Positions 53,821 through 62,655 of a stretch of DNA of 64,000 bases are shown here, piece by piece. The stretch is taken from assembly GCA_002375495.1 (NCBI GenBank), contig DFLU01000013.1:1-64000 (forward strand). Direction: 5' to 3'. Position 1 is the stretch's first letter, and each line of letters opens with the position of its first letter. The DNA comes from Flavobacteriaceae bacterium UBA3611 (GTDB taxonomy: Bacteria; Bacteroidota; Bacteroidia; Flavobacteriales; Flavobacteriaceae). Position numbers and translations under genes: made by a program. The notes under the pieces are model-generated. The model did no database searches. It was not told the origin of the DNA and saw only the letters and a program-made list of their open reading frames with translations.

Positions 53821-53954
53821 CATTTCTTCCACATCGACAAACAACCGCTTTTATCGCCTAAAAACACTCAGAAAACCGATGAATTCTGCACTTCATCGAT
53901 AGTTGAAAATAGAGGTGTATTTCAACGAATATCTGTTCACTTGAACTAATAGTT

Positions 53955-53985
53955 TTGGTAGTATTTTTCTTACGCCATACGTTTG
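53955..53985 (+). promoter_or_regulatory. Bacteroidota-type promoter
   Basis: TTG at 53955-53957 and TACGTTTG at 53978-53985, 20 bases apart, match the -33/-7 pattern. It drives the small lipoprotein gene at 54014. Confidence 0.6.
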
Positions 53986-54013
53986 TACTATAAATATGAA
54001 TGCTACCCCCGCA

Positions 54014-54199
54014 ATGAAAAATAGTTTATACATAATAGCCTTGGTGCTTTTCACTGTAAGTTTTACTTCCTGTGGAACCACTTCAGCACTTCAAAAAGAA
54101 AACAGTGAAGTAGCTGGTTATACCCTAAAAAACAAAAAAGAATTATTTCAACAAAAGGTGTTGCATAGCAAAGCAAAAACAGTAATTGCAACCCCTTAA
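54014..54199 (+). CDS. small lipoprotein of unknown function
   Basis: A 61-residue lipoprotein from the ATG at 54014: MKNSLYIIALVLFTVSFTSC with the lipobox cysteine at 20, then GTTSALQKENSEVAG and a basic C terminus. An ATG at 53996 would add six residues that weaken the signal. The mature part is unlike the acidic CRET lipoproteins. It has its own promoter and terminator, so it is an independent gene. Confidence 0.75.
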   Translation: MKNSLYIIALVLFTVSFTSCGTTSALQKENSEVAGYTLKNKKELFQQKVLHSKAKTVIATP

Positions 54200-54250
54200 A
54201 CATACTTGCATTGAAGAATGCATTAGAGTAGATTAGTTAAGTTAAGTAGA

Positions 54251-54283
54251 AAAAAAGCCGAACTGTAGTTGTTTGGCTTTTTT
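54251..54283. terminator. rho-independent terminator
   Basis: AAAAAAGCCGAAC and GTTTGGCTTTTTT form a stem of about 12 bp with one G-T pair. It lies between the small lipoprotein gene and the end of clpX. Confidence 0.88.
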
Positions 54284-54309
54284 GGTTGCTATAAGTAAAG
54301 GTTGCTAGT

Positions 54310-55545
54310 TTAAGAAACCGCCTTTAATTTTTTAATTGTTGTTTTTTGAAGTTTTTCTTCGGCATACTGCTTGGTAACCTTTAACGACTTTATGCTTTCA
54401 TCGCCTGGCAACTCATACATTGCATCGGTTAACACAGCTTCGCATAGCGAACGCAATCCACGAGCTCCAAGTTTATAGGCAATAGCTTGTTCTACGATAA
54501 AGTCGAGCGCTTCAGTTGTGATCACAAAATCGATTCCATCCATTTCAAACAATTTTTTGTATTGCTTGATGATGGCATTTTTTGGTTCCGTAAGAATAGC
54601 TCGCAAGGTTCCCTTATCTAAAGGGTTCATATAGGCTAGTACTGGCAAACGACCAATAATTTCTGGTATCAGCCCAAAGTCTTTTAAATCTTTTGGGATG
54701 ATATATTTCAGCATGTGGTCTTTCTCGAGTACATTTTCTTTTTTCGACGCGCTAAAACCTACCGCCTGCATATTCAATCGTTTTGAAATATGGCGTTCAA
54801 TTCCGTCGAAGGCACCACCGGCTATAAATAGGATATTTTCGGTGTTTACTTCAATAAATTTCTGGTCTGGATGCTTTCGCCCTCCTTTTGGCGGTACATT
54901 AACCGTAGTACCCTCTAGTAATTTCAGCAGGGCCTGTTGCACACCTTCACCACTAACATCTCTAGTGATTGACGGATTATCGCTCTTACGGGCTATCTTG
55001 TCTATTTCATCAATAAACACAATTCCGTTTTGGGCTTTTTCCAAGTTATAGTCTGCCGCCTGTAACAAACGCGTCAAAATACTCTCAACGTCTTCTCCAA
55101 CATATCCTGCTTCTGTAAGCACCGTTGCATCTACAATGGCCAACGGAACGTTAAGCATGCGTGCAATTGTTTTGGCTACCAATGTTTTTCCTGTACCGGT
55201 TTGGCCAACTATAATGATGTTACTCTTTTGTATTTCGATATCATCATCGGTCTTTGGCTGCAACAATCGCTTGTAATGGTTATAAACCGCCACAGACATG
55301 ACCCTTTTGGTATGGTCTTGCCCAATTACATAATCGTCTAAAAATTCTTTAATCGCTTTAGGCTTTTTCAGCATTACCTCTTTGCTCAGCTCATTATTGG
55401 TAGAATGTAGTGCTTCCTCTACCACAATACCGTGCGCCTGCTCAATACATCGATCGCAGATATGGGCATCCAGCCCTGCGATGAGCAAGTTGGTTTCGGC
55501 CTTTTTACGACCACAAAATGAACATTCTAATTCTTCTTTCGCCAT
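54310..55545 (-). CDS. clpX: ATP-dependent Clp protease ATPase subunit ClpX
   Basis: A 411-residue AAA+ unfoldase that feeds proteins to ClpP. The N-terminal zinc domain has Cys8, Cys11, Cys30 and Cys33; the Walker A is VGQTGTGKT at 113-121, followed by DATVLTEAGYVGEDVE and the Walker B IVFIDEIDKIA. The IGF-type loop that binds ClpP is seen as LGARGLR downstream of LIPEIIGRLP. It lies 24 bases after clpP. Confidence 0.97.
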   Translation of the reverse strand: MAKEELECSFCGRKKAETNLLIAGLDAHICDRCIEQAHGIVVEEALHSTNNELSKEVMLKKPKAIKEFLDDYVIGQDHTKRVMSVAVYNHYKRLLQPKTDDDIEIQKSNIIIVGQTGTGKTLVAKTIARMLNVPLAIVDATVLTEAGYVGEDVESILTRLLQAADYNLEKAQNGIVFIDEIDKIARKSDNPSITRDVSGEGVQQALLKLLEGTTVNVPPKGGRKHPDQKFIEVNTENILFIAGGAFDGIERHISKRLNMQAVGFSASKKENVLEKDHMLKYIIPKDLKDFGLIPEIIGRLPVLAYMNPLDKGTLRAILTEPKNAIIKQYKKLFEMDGIDFVITTEALDFIVEQAIAYKLGARGLRSLCEAVLTDAMYELPGDESIKSLKVTKQYAEEKLQKTTIKKLKAVS

Positions 55546-55569
55546 GTACTTTTATTCAGTTCTGTTCGA

Positions 55570-56241
55570 TTAACGTGCTAAAATTTCGTCAATCATTCCG
55601 TATTCTTTCGCCTTATCAGCTTTCATCCAATAATCACGGTCGCTATCTTCATATACCTTTTCGTAGGTCTGACCGCTATGTTTAGCGATGATTCTATATA
55701 ACTCTTCCTTCAAGGTCACAATTTCACGTGCAGTAATTTCAATATCACTTGCTTGACCCTGCGCACCTCCCAAAGGTTGGTGTATCATTACCCTAGAATG
55801 GGTTAGGCCACTGCGTTTTCCTTTTTCACCCGCACACAATAGCACCGCTCCCATAGAAGCCGCCATTCCTGTGCAGATAGTCGCCACATCAGGCTTTATA
55901 AATTGCATGGTATCATAAATACCTAAGCCAGCATATACGCTACCGCCAGGGGAGTTGATGTAAATTTGAATGTCTTTAGACGCGTCTGTACTCTCTAAAA
56001 ACAACAACTGGGCTTGTACAATGTTTGCCACTTGGTCGTTGATTCCTGTGCCGAGAAAAATGATACGATCCATCATGAGACGTGAAAATACATCCATGGC
56101 AACGGCGTTCATTTGGCGTTCTTCAATAATGTTTGGGGTAAGACCCACCGGATACATGCTACTTAAAATCTGGTCGTAGTAAGTGCTACTAACACCTTGA
56201 TCCTTAATAGCAAAGTCTTTAAATTCTTTTCCGTAGTTCAT
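55570..56241 (-). CDS. clpP: ATP-dependent Clp protease proteolytic subunit ClpP
   Basis: A 223-residue serine protease of the ClpP barrel. The catalytic Ser129 lies in TGMAASMGAVLL and His154 in MIHQPLGGAQGQ; the typical INSPGGSVYAGLGIYD comes before. It is followed closely by clpX. Upstream, a strong hairpin separates it from tig, so clpPX can be expressed apart from trigger factor. Confidence 0.97.
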   Translation of the reverse strand: MNYGKEFKDFAIKDQGVSSTYYDQILSSMYPVGLTPNIIEERQMNAVAMDVFSRLMMDRIIFLGTGINDQVANIVQAQLLFLESTDASKDIQIYINSPGGSVYAGLGIYDTMQFIKPDVATICTGMAASMGAVLLCAGEKGKRSGLTHSRVMIHQPLGGAQGQASDIEITAREIVTLKEELYRIIAKHSGQTYEKVYEDSDRDYWMKADKAKEYGMIDEILAR

Positions 56242-56267
56242 ATAAACTGCAACTATTTTTTAAAAAA

Positions 56268-56301
56268 TTAGGGCGTTGATTGTCTTGTTTCAACGCCCTA
56301 A
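56268..56301 (-). terminator. hairpin terminator between tig and clpP
   Basis: TTAGGGCGTTGA at 56268-56279 and TCAACGCCCTAA at 56290-56301 form a 12-bp perfect stem with a 10-base loop, followed on the minus strand by TTTTTT. It should stop or attenuate transcription from tig into clpPX. Confidence 0.85.
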
Positions 56302-56323
56302 AGATACCTATTTTTTTACCCAA

Positions 56324-57646
56324 TTACGAATAGGCTTCTTTTATGAAGGCTTCGTAGGTAATTTCTTTTGTCTTCAGTTTTGCGTTTTCCTTAAAAAATT
56401 GAAGCATCTTGTTGGTATTCAATTGTTCACTCAATCGCTTTACTTCTTCTTCATTCGAAAGAATTCTGGCTGAAATTCCTTCCAATTCTTCCTCTGTCGG
56501 ATTGGTATTCCCAAATTGTGCCATTTGACCCTTGATCATATTCTTGGCGTATGCTTTCAATTCGTCGAACGTTACCTGAAGATTGTGCTCTGCGCGAAGT
56601 TTTCCTTCTATAAGTTGGTAGCGAAGCCCTTTTTCACTTCGTTCGTACTCTGCAGCGGCTTCTTCTTCAGTTAATGGCTTATCGCCCGAAACTTGTATCC
56701 ATCGCTGTAAGAATTCCTTCGGAAGGTCGAATTTTGTATTTTCAATAAGGTCTTCAACAACATCGTTCAGCAATTTCTGATCGCTCTGTTGTGTAAATTG
56801 CCCTTCGGCATCTTCCTTAATTTTCTCTTTCAATTGTTCTTCGGAAGTCACCACGCCTTCACCAAACAACTTATCGAACAATTCTTGGTTCAACTCTGCC
56901 ATTTCACGTTGGTTCACTTCTTCAATTTTGAAAGAAACTTCAATATCCAATCCATGGGCATCGTCATGAGACACTCCCAAATGTTTTTGGTTGTCATGGT
57001 CGTCGTTAAACAACCCTTTTGTCTTTATCGTTACGGTATCGCCAACCTTAGCTCCCAAGAGCGCCGTGGTTTGTTTTTTACCTTTAATATCTTCTGTAGA
57101 TAAGGTCGTTTTATTTTCGATTTCTTTTTCTTCGGAAGTAAAGGTGCCGGTAATTTCATCACCTTTTTCAACGGTGTCTTTGGCAATCAACTTTCCGTAT
57201 TGCTTACGGATGGTTTTTACCTGATTGTCAATCATTTCGTCGTCGGCAACAATATTATAATGGGTAACGGCTTTCTTCCCCGGAAGTGCAACTTCAAATT
57301 CTGGTGAAAGGCCCAAATCGAATTCGAATGAAAAATCATCGCTGTTCCAGTCGATTTCAGTTTCGTTTCTCGGAATAGGATTTCCTAAAACATCCAATTT
57401 TTCTTCCGTAAGGAATTTGTGCAGGTTCTCTTGTAGCAACTTGTTCACTTCTTCAACCAAGACCGCCTGTCCGTATTGTTTTTTAACCATCCCTAAAGGC
57501 ACGTGCCCTTTTCGGAATCCTGGAATGTTTGCATTTTTACGATAGTTGTTCAGCACAGTTTGTACTTTTCCTTCGTAGTCGTCTTTAGCAATTTCTACCG
57601 TAAGCACGGCGTTCAACTTGTCTATTTCCTTTTTTGTAATGTTCAT
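56324..57646 (-). CDS. tig: trigger factor
   Basis: A 440-residue ribosome-bound chaperone. From the ATG at 57646 it has the ribosome-binding domain with PGFRKGHVPLGMVKKQYG (residues about 40-57, the FRK-type loop), a peptidyl-prolyl isomerase domain in the middle (about 150-240, EKGDEITGTF) and a long helical C-terminal arm. The longer frame upstream is rich in Cys and Tyr and looks non-coding. It heads the tig-clpP-clpX block. Confidence 0.95.
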   Translation of the reverse strand: MNITKKEIDKLNAVLTVEIAKDDYEGKVQTVLNNYRKNANIPGFRKGHVPLGMVKKQYGQAVLVEEVNKLLQENLHKFLTEEKLDVLGNPIPRNETEIDWNSDDFSFEFDLGLSPEFEVALPGKKAVTHYNIVADDEMIDNQVKTIRKQYGKLIAKDTVEKGDEITGTFTSEEKEIENKTTLSTEDIKGKKQTTALLGAKVGDTVTIKTKGLFNDDHDNQKHLGVSHDDAHGLDIEVSFKIEEVNQREMAELNQELFDKLFGEGVVTSEEQLKEKIKEDAEGQFTQQSDQKLLNDVVEDLIENTKFDLPKEFLQRWIQVSGDKPLTEEEAAAEYERSEKGLRYQLIEGKLRAEHNLQVTFDELKAYAKNMIKGQMAQFGNTNPTEEELEGISARILSNEEEVKRLSEQLNTNKMLQFFKENAKLKTKEITYEAFIKEAYS

Positions 57647-57728
57647 GTTGTCTCCTATAATTTTCGGGATGCAAAAGTACGGTTTTTTATAGGATGTTAC
57701 AAGCTTCGCCCCACTGAAATTCAATACG

Positions 57729-58073
57729 TTAATTTTCTTTTGAGAGCATCGAATGTAAGATGGACTGTAGAAAAGAGAGCAGCACACTAAATAGCAACGC
57801 CCACCAGATATTACGCACCGCAAAACCATCGATTAAGAAATCGGCCAACAGTATGATAATTGCATTAATGATTAACAAAAACAATCCGAGTGTGATTAGG
57901 GTTATCGGAAAAGTTAACACCACCAAAATTGGTTTTACCAACAGCCTAAGAATTGCCAATACAATAGCTACAATAATAGCCGAGAAATAGCTTGCTACCT
58001 CAACTCCGGGCAAAACATACGCCAAAATCAATACAGCTACGGCTGTGAGCAATACTTTCAAGAACCAATTCAT
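57729..58073 (-). CDS. phage holin family (PF04020) membrane protein
   Basis: A 114-residue membrane protein with four predicted helices, starting MNWFLKVLLTAVAVLILAYV at the ATG at 58073; a longer frame reaches 58127 but the ATG at 58073 begins the first helix. It carries the PF04020 pattern (VLPGVEVASYFSAIIVAIVL, then LNLLVKPIL-like LRLLVKPILVVLTFP). The family name refers to similarity only. Ordinary bacterial genomes contain it as a single gene. Confidence 0.88.
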   Translation of the reverse strand: MNWFLKVLLTAVAVLILAYVLPGVEVASYFSAIIVAIVLAILRLLVKPILVVLTFPITLITLGLFLLIINAIIILLADFLIDGFAVRNIWWALLFSVLLSFLQSILHSMLSKEN

Positions 58074-58103
58074 GTTTTTAAATTTTGACTTAAAGATATA
58101 AAA

Positions 58104-58135
58104 AAACCGTCTTAAGATTGCTCCCAAGACGGTTT
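58104..58135 (-). terminator. rho-independent terminator of the GDSL-FadL operon
   Basis: AAACCGTCTT at 58104-58113 and AAGACGGTTT at 58126-58135 form a 10-bp perfect stem, followed on the minus strand by a T run. Confidence 0.9.
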
Positions 58136-58156
58136 CAGTACTATAGATTATATTAT

Positions 58157-59710
58157 TTAGTTGCTCACATTATTTGCGAGGGTAATGGTACCATAGTTCC
58201 CAATGTTCACATTTGGAATGGTTGCATTGTACGTTTGGTTAATCTTATCGATAATAAGATTGGCCGTATACGCATATCCTCTAGGCGTAGGGTGTACACC
58301 ATCTAGAGAGAATGCTCCACCAGTCACAAATTCTGAAGTTAGCAATCCGCCGTCATATGAAACGCCTCCGTCGGCAACTTGGGCCAAAGCAGCACGTGCA
58401 TCCACAAAACCAAGACCGTTGGCTGCTGCCAAAGCACGTATGGTTCCGTTGTAAGCAGCAGTAGCCGTAGCTACTCTTTCTTGCTCGACTGTAGTTAATA
58501 CAAATTCATCGCCAAGTGGAACTGCCACTCCAACAACCGAATTAGGATCATTTGGATCTGCCAAAGAACCAAGTTCAGAAGAAGCAGTAAGCACTACTAA
58601 ATCGTCGTTAGTTGCCTGACGCAATTGCCCCAACAACCCAGCAATTGATGCTGGAAGGTTAAACGGAGGCCCTTGCAAGATCATCGAGATATCAGTAAGG
58701 TCATCGTCTACCATAATTGGGAAATTTACACCCGCAGAAAAGTTGATTTGCCTAGCGGCAGCTTCTTCTGCAGAAATAACGCCTACACCAACCAATCCTG
58801 GCAACACTTGCGTATTGTATAAAGCAAATTGTGCATTTACAGCTGCAGCAGTAGCCGCATCTAAAGGAATAGATTGTGATGGTACTGTAGTAAAGAAAGG
58901 AATTGATGTAACATCTGGAATGTTTACCAACACCCCACCAGAAGCACTAGCATTAAGTGCTGCCACTTGCTCGCTGTACACAGCTGCAAACACATTCGGG
59001 TCTGTGATGTCGTTAAAACCGTATGTAGAAGGATCTAAATTCCCTGTTTGGTCTACTCCAGCACCACCTGCGGTAGCATAGCTCAAGATGTCGTTATTTC
59101 CAATCCAAAGACTGAAAAATGACGGACTCAAAGAAGCGGCATCACCCAAAACCGTAGAGGTTCCACTTGTTGCAAAACGTGCGTAAAACGGATTCGCTGC
59201 TCCACTCAAAATTCCACCAGGATTTCCATATCCAGGTGCAACCAAATGAAAGCTTTTTGCTCCCGGAACTCCCATATTGTTGAAGGGTCCTGTTGCACTA
59301 GTTGTAACTTCGGTGGTTGGTGTTCCTTCCAAGATCACTGGCCCTAAAGGCTCACCAGTCATTGGGTCTGCTGCCAAAACAAATCTGTTTTGTCCAACCT
59401 GTGTGCCGTTTAGCAATAAACCTCCTAAGTTATCTGCCATAAGTGGCTGGGTAAACGTTTCACTTCCTCCTGCCAAGGCAAATTGTTGTGCCATGATATT
59501 CGGGTATGAGTTCTCTTGTCCCGTAATGTACAATGCACCATCGGCAAAACCAGCGGTAAGCGAGTTTCCAACAGCCACATAATTACTTAAATCTGCATCC
59601 CCGCTGCTGTAAAAACCTTCGTCGGTTACAGGGGTATCAAATTCTGGTTCACAGCCTACAAAACCTAAGGTTAGTAAGCCTCCTAATACGATATATATTG
59701 ATTTTTTCAT
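58157..59710 (-). CDS. SGNH/GDSL hydrolase family lipoprotein
   Basis: A 517-residue outer-envelope lipoprotein with lipobox Cys20 (GGLLTLGFVGCEPEFD). The GDSL-type block I is YVAVGNSLTAGFADG with the nucleophile Ser50, the block with Asn is IGNNDIL, and the C-terminal Asp-His block is LDGVHPTPRGYAYT. It should cleave esters or lipids outside the cell membrane. It is the second gene of an operon with the FadL-type porin, 18 bases downstream of it, so release and uptake of fatty acids are likely linked. Confidence 0.9.
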   Translation of the reverse strand: MKKSIYIVLGGLLTLGFVGCEPEFDTPVTDEGFYSSGDADLSNYVAVGNSLTAGFADGALYITGQENSYPNIMAQQFALAGGSETFTQPLMADNLGGLLLNGTQVGQNRFVLAADPMTGEPLGPVILEGTPTTEVTTSATGPFNNMGVPGAKSFHLVAPGYGNPGGILSGAANPFYARFATSGTSTVLGDAASLSPSFFSLWIGNNDILSYATAGGAGVDQTGNLDPSTYGFNDITDPNVFAAVYSEQVAALNASASGGVLVNIPDVTSIPFFTTVPSQSIPLDAATAAAVNAQFALYNTQVLPGLVGVGVISAEEAAARQINFSAGVNFPIMVDDDLTDISMILQGPPFNLPASIAGLLGQLRQATNDDLVVLTASSELGSLADPNDPNSVVGVAVPLGDEFVLTTVEQERVATATAAYNGTIRALAAANGLGFVDARAALAQVADGGVSYDGGLLTSEFVTGGAFSLDGVHPTPRGYAYTANLIIDKINQTYNATIPNVNIGNYGTITLANNVSN

Positions 59711-59728
59711 TTTCTAAATTTTTTGATA

Positions 59729-60979
59729 TTACATTTTATAAGTAACTCCAAGACCTGGAGCAAACGCACTTGATTTATACGTTCCGCGGAATGGTACAGA
59801 TTGTCCATTTTCAGTATAACCATCGTAAGATGCGTCTACTTCATTAAAATGAAGGTATAAGAATGAAGCATCTATTTGCAAGTGGTCTGAAATATTCACA
59901 GTAAGACCTGCTGTATATCCGTTGCTGTCATTTCTAGGAGTTTCAGGAGAAAAGAATCCTTCTGTTACAGGAGACTCATCAAAATAATATCCAGCTCTCA
60001 ATGTGAACATTTTGGTAGCATCGTACTGTAACCCAAAACGGTAGGTTGATGCGTTCTTATAGTTTCTCGGATTAAACGAGTCTGGTATATTTTCATCTGC
60101 AAAATCGATATCTAAGCTTTCGTAAACATCCCAAAATGCTCTGTTGAAATCGAATGCAAACAACCACTTGTCGCAGAACTCGTATGACAATCCTACGGTC
60201 ATTTCAGCAGGCAATGGCAACGAAGCGTTAAATGTAGTGTCGGCAAACGGAGTTAAAGGAGAGTTCGGAATATTTTCAAAATCTGCATCGCCATCTTCGG
60301 CGTCAAGAATAATTTCAGAGCGGTAATGTGCCCCAATCGTTAAGCTTTCTGTTGGTCTAAACATAGCGCCAGCAGTCCAACCCCATTTAGTAACTCCCGT
60401 TGCGTCTACGGTAACCTCAGAACGGTTCCCATCAAGATCTGTTAGGGTACGGTTCAAATTTCTATTGAAATTCACAGAACCATTTACGTAAATAGGACCA
60501 CCACCAATACTAAAATATTCGCTTAGCTTAATAGATACGGTAGGCTGTACAAAAATTGCAGCCAAGTCGATGTTATTTACCAAATGCGAACCGGCCCAAT
60601 CGTCTTCGTATTCTACGGTGCTTCCAAATGGAGAATATACACCAATACCAAACGCTAACCAATCGGTAGCTTGGTAAGATCCATAAAGATAAAAAGGAGT
60701 TCCTACGGGGCTATCGGTCATTGCCGAGGCTCCTGTTGCAGCATTTTGGTAGGCCACATCGGAAAATACTCCGAAAGCACCGCCCGTAATGCTCAATTTG
60801 TTTTCTAGGTACACAAGACCTGCCGGATTAAAAAATACAGATTCGCTGCTATTCACAATGGCAACACCCGTATGCCCCATAGCCAAGGATTTGTTTCCTT
60901 GAAGGCTCACACGATACCCTCCAGCATACGTTACTGCTGTTGCTAGTGCAACCACAGAAAAGAGTAAAAGTTTCTTCAT
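59729..60979 (-). CDS. FadL/OmpP1-type outer membrane transport protein
   Basis: A 416-residue outer-membrane barrel with a signal peptide (MKKLLLFSVVALATAVTYAGG) and the FadL-family N-terminal plug region (GYRVSLQGNKSLAMGHTGVA, then FFNPAGLVYL), ending in the aromatic VTYKM strand. These proteins let long-chain fatty acids or other hydrophobic molecules pass. The operon with the GDSL lipoprotein suggests that hydrolysed lipids are taken in here. An 18-bp element matching the etfBA palindrome is in its promoter. Confidence 0.93.
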   Translation of the reverse strand: MKKLLLFSVVALATAVTYAGGYRVSLQGNKSLAMGHTGVAIVNSSESVFFNPAGLVYLENKLSITGGAFGVFSDVAYQNAATGASAMTDSPVGTPFYLYGSYQATDWLAFGIGVYSPFGSTVEYEDDWAGSHLVNNIDLAAIFVQPTVSIKLSEYFSIGGGPIYVNGSVNFNRNLNRTLTDLDGNRSEVTVDATGVTKWGWTAGAMFRPTESLTIGAHYRSEIILDAEDGDADFENIPNSPLTPFADTTFNASLPLPAEMTVGLSYEFCDKWLFAFDFNRAFWDVYESLDIDFADENIPDSFNPRNYKNASTYRFGLQYDATKMFTLRAGYYFDESPVTEGFFSPETPRNDSNGYTAGLTVNISDHLQIDASFLYLHFNEVDASYDGYTENGQSVPFRGTYKSSAFAPGLGVTYKM

Positions 60980-61040
60980 AATGTAAAAGTTGATTAAAAT
61001 TAAGTTCGTTCGTTATTATATATTATGGTCAAAAGGTATA

Positions 61041-61048
61041 CAAATGTA
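61041..61048 (-). promoter_or_regulatory. -7 promoter box of the FadL operon
   Basis: On the minus strand TACATTTG fits TAnnTTTG, about 60 bases before the ATG at 60979. No TTG is at the -33 distance; the palindromic element at 61065-61082 takes its place, as before etfBA. Confidence 0.45.
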
Positions 61049-61064
61049 GATAAAACTCTATATT

Positions 61065-61082
61065 TATTATGCATACATAATA
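61065..61082. promoter_or_regulatory. palindromic operator-like element before the FadL operon
   Basis: TATTATGCATACATAATA has arms that extend to TTTATTATG and CATAATAAA (9 bp each) around a CATA centre. It shares the core TATGCAT-CATA with the perfect palindrome at 13153-13170, with three differences, all transitions. It sits 16 bases upstream of the -7 box. Confidence 0.6.
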
Positions 61083-61099
61083 AATTTGACGTTACAATG

Positions 61100-61861
61100 T
61101 TATAAAAATTTAGTAACAATTTGGTAAAATTCTGTAGGATTTTCTGCATGTAGCCAATGACCTGCCTTCGCAACTGTTTCAATTGTTGCCTTCGGAAAGT
61201 GTTTGTGAATGAGCAATTCATCTAACGGTTCTATATATCCTGAGGACTCTCCCTTTAAAAATAATACAGGGCCATTGTACACCGTTCCGCTTGACAATGC
61301 TCGTCCGACAGCCTCCACTTTCTCATAAAGTATCGGTAAATTGATACGCAATGCTAGTTTTCCTTTTTCCTTCCAATACAAATTTTTCAATAAAAATTGT
61401 CGGGTACCCAAATCTGGAATATAGGTAGCGAGCACTTTGTCTGCCTCCCCTCGCGAACTTATTTCAGAAAAATCGAGTGAGGAAAGCGCTTTCAAGATAT
61501 CTTGATGGTGTGATGGATAGGGTTTAGGTGAAATATCTGCCACCAATAATTTTTGTACGCGTTCTGGATGTGCTACGGAAAATTCCATAGCCGTTTTACC
61601 GCCCATTGAATGTCCCAATAAGATAAAATCTCTTAGTTCATGATGGTTTGCATATTCCAAAAGGTCTTGGGCCATCAGTTCATAGCTGAATGCTTCGTCG
61701 TGAAAACTACGGCCATGGTTACGCTGGTCTACCAAATGCACTTCATACCCATCTTCTGCAAATTGGTTGGCCAATGTCTTCCAATTGTCGCCCATGCCCA
61801 AGAAGCCGTGTAAAATTACGAAGGGCTTTCCAGTTCCGATGATTTGTGAGTGTAGTATCAT
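61100..61861 (-). CDS. alpha/beta hydrolase
   Basis: A 253-residue alpha/beta-hydrolase of the YbfF-like esterase type. The oxyanion region is LHGFLGMGDNWKTLA; the nucleophile is in LLGHSMGGKTAM; the catalytic histidine is in KAGHWLHAENP. It has no signal peptide, so it acts in the cytoplasm. Its start overlaps the pdxJ stop by four bases, so the two are co-transcribed. The substrate is unknown. Confidence 0.93.
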   Translation of the reverse strand: MILHSQIIGTGKPFVILHGFLGMGDNWKTLANQFAEDGYEVHLVDQRNHGRSFHDEAFSYELMAQDLLEYANHHELRDFILLGHSMGGKTAMEFSVAHPERVQKLLVADISPKPYPSHHQDILKALSSLDFSEISSRGEADKVLATYIPDLGTRQFLLKNLYWKEKGKLALRINLPILYEKVEAVGRALSSGTVYNGPVLFLKGESSGYIEPLDELLIHKHFPKATIETVAKAGHWLHAENPTEFYQIVTKFL

Positions 61862-62571
61862 TTTAATTTTTCAAGATAATTTTTAACCACATTTTCGAGT
61901 CCGTCGTACAATGCTTCGCAAATAAGTGCATGCCCTATAGAAACTTCCAATAAATGCGGTACATTTTGTTTAAAGAACGCAATGTTCTTCAGAGAAAGAT
62001 CATGCCCGGCGTTAACGCCCAGTCCAAGCTCGTTTGCAAGTGCTGCACACACTGCGTACGGTTTTACGGCGGCTGAATTTCCTAACCCGTATTGATGGGC
62101 GAAATTTTCAGTATACAGCTCAATTCTATCGGCACCCGTTTTTGCGGCACCTTCAATCATTTTCTCTTCAGGATCTACAAAAATAGAAGTGCGAATCCCA
62201 CTTCGTTTCAATTCGGTAATTACTTCTTTCAAGTAATGTTCGTGCTTTACCGTATCCCAACCTGCATTGCTCGTAATAGCGTCTACTGCATCTGGCACCA
62301 GGGTGGCTTGTGTGGGTCTCAGTTTGAGAACAAGTTCTAAAAAACGATCTATAGGGTTGCCTTCGATGTTGTATTCGGTAGTCACGACCTGTTTCAGATC
62401 ATGTGCGTCTTGGTACCGAATGTGTCTTTCATCGGGCCTTGGGTGTATGGTGATGCCTTGTGCGCCAAACTGCTCTACATCTTTTGCCACTTGTACCACA
62501 TTGGGCATATTGCCGCCACGTGCATTGCGCAACGTGGCTATTTTATTGATGTTTACACTTAATTTTGTCAT
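61858..62571 (-). CDS. pdxJ: pyridoxine 5'-phosphate synthase
   Basis: A 237-residue PdxJ that condenses 1-deoxyxylulose 5-phosphate with aminoacetone phosphate to make pyridoxine 5'-phosphate. It has VNINKIATLRNARGG at the N terminus, ITIHPRPDERHI near residue 40 and GVNAGHDLSLKNI near 190, all active-site segments. It is co-transcribed with the alpha/beta hydrolase and divergent from the CBS gene. Confidence 0.96.
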   Translation of the reverse strand: MTKLSVNINKIATLRNARGGNMPNVVQVAKDVEQFGAQGITIHPRPDERHIRYQDAHDLKQVVTTEYNIEGNPIDRFLELVLKLRPTQATLVPDAVDAITSNAGWDTVKHEHYLKEVITELKRSGIRTSIFVDPEEKMIEGAAKTGADRIELYTENFAHQYGLGNSAAVKPYAVCAALANELGLGVNAGHDLSLKNIAFFKQNVPHLLEVSIGHALICEALYDGLENVVKNYLEKLK

Positions 62572-62655
62572 TGCTTTAGATACTTGTCACAAAAATACAA
62601 ACTTGCCTTTCGGTTTGCAGTCATATTTTGAGTATTTTGCAGAAAAATTAGCGCT

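Noticed and set aside
57729..58073. Phage holin-like gene as sign of a prophage
   Set aside because: PF04020 proteins are common single genes in ordinary bacterial genomes and no phage gene, integrase or att site is near.
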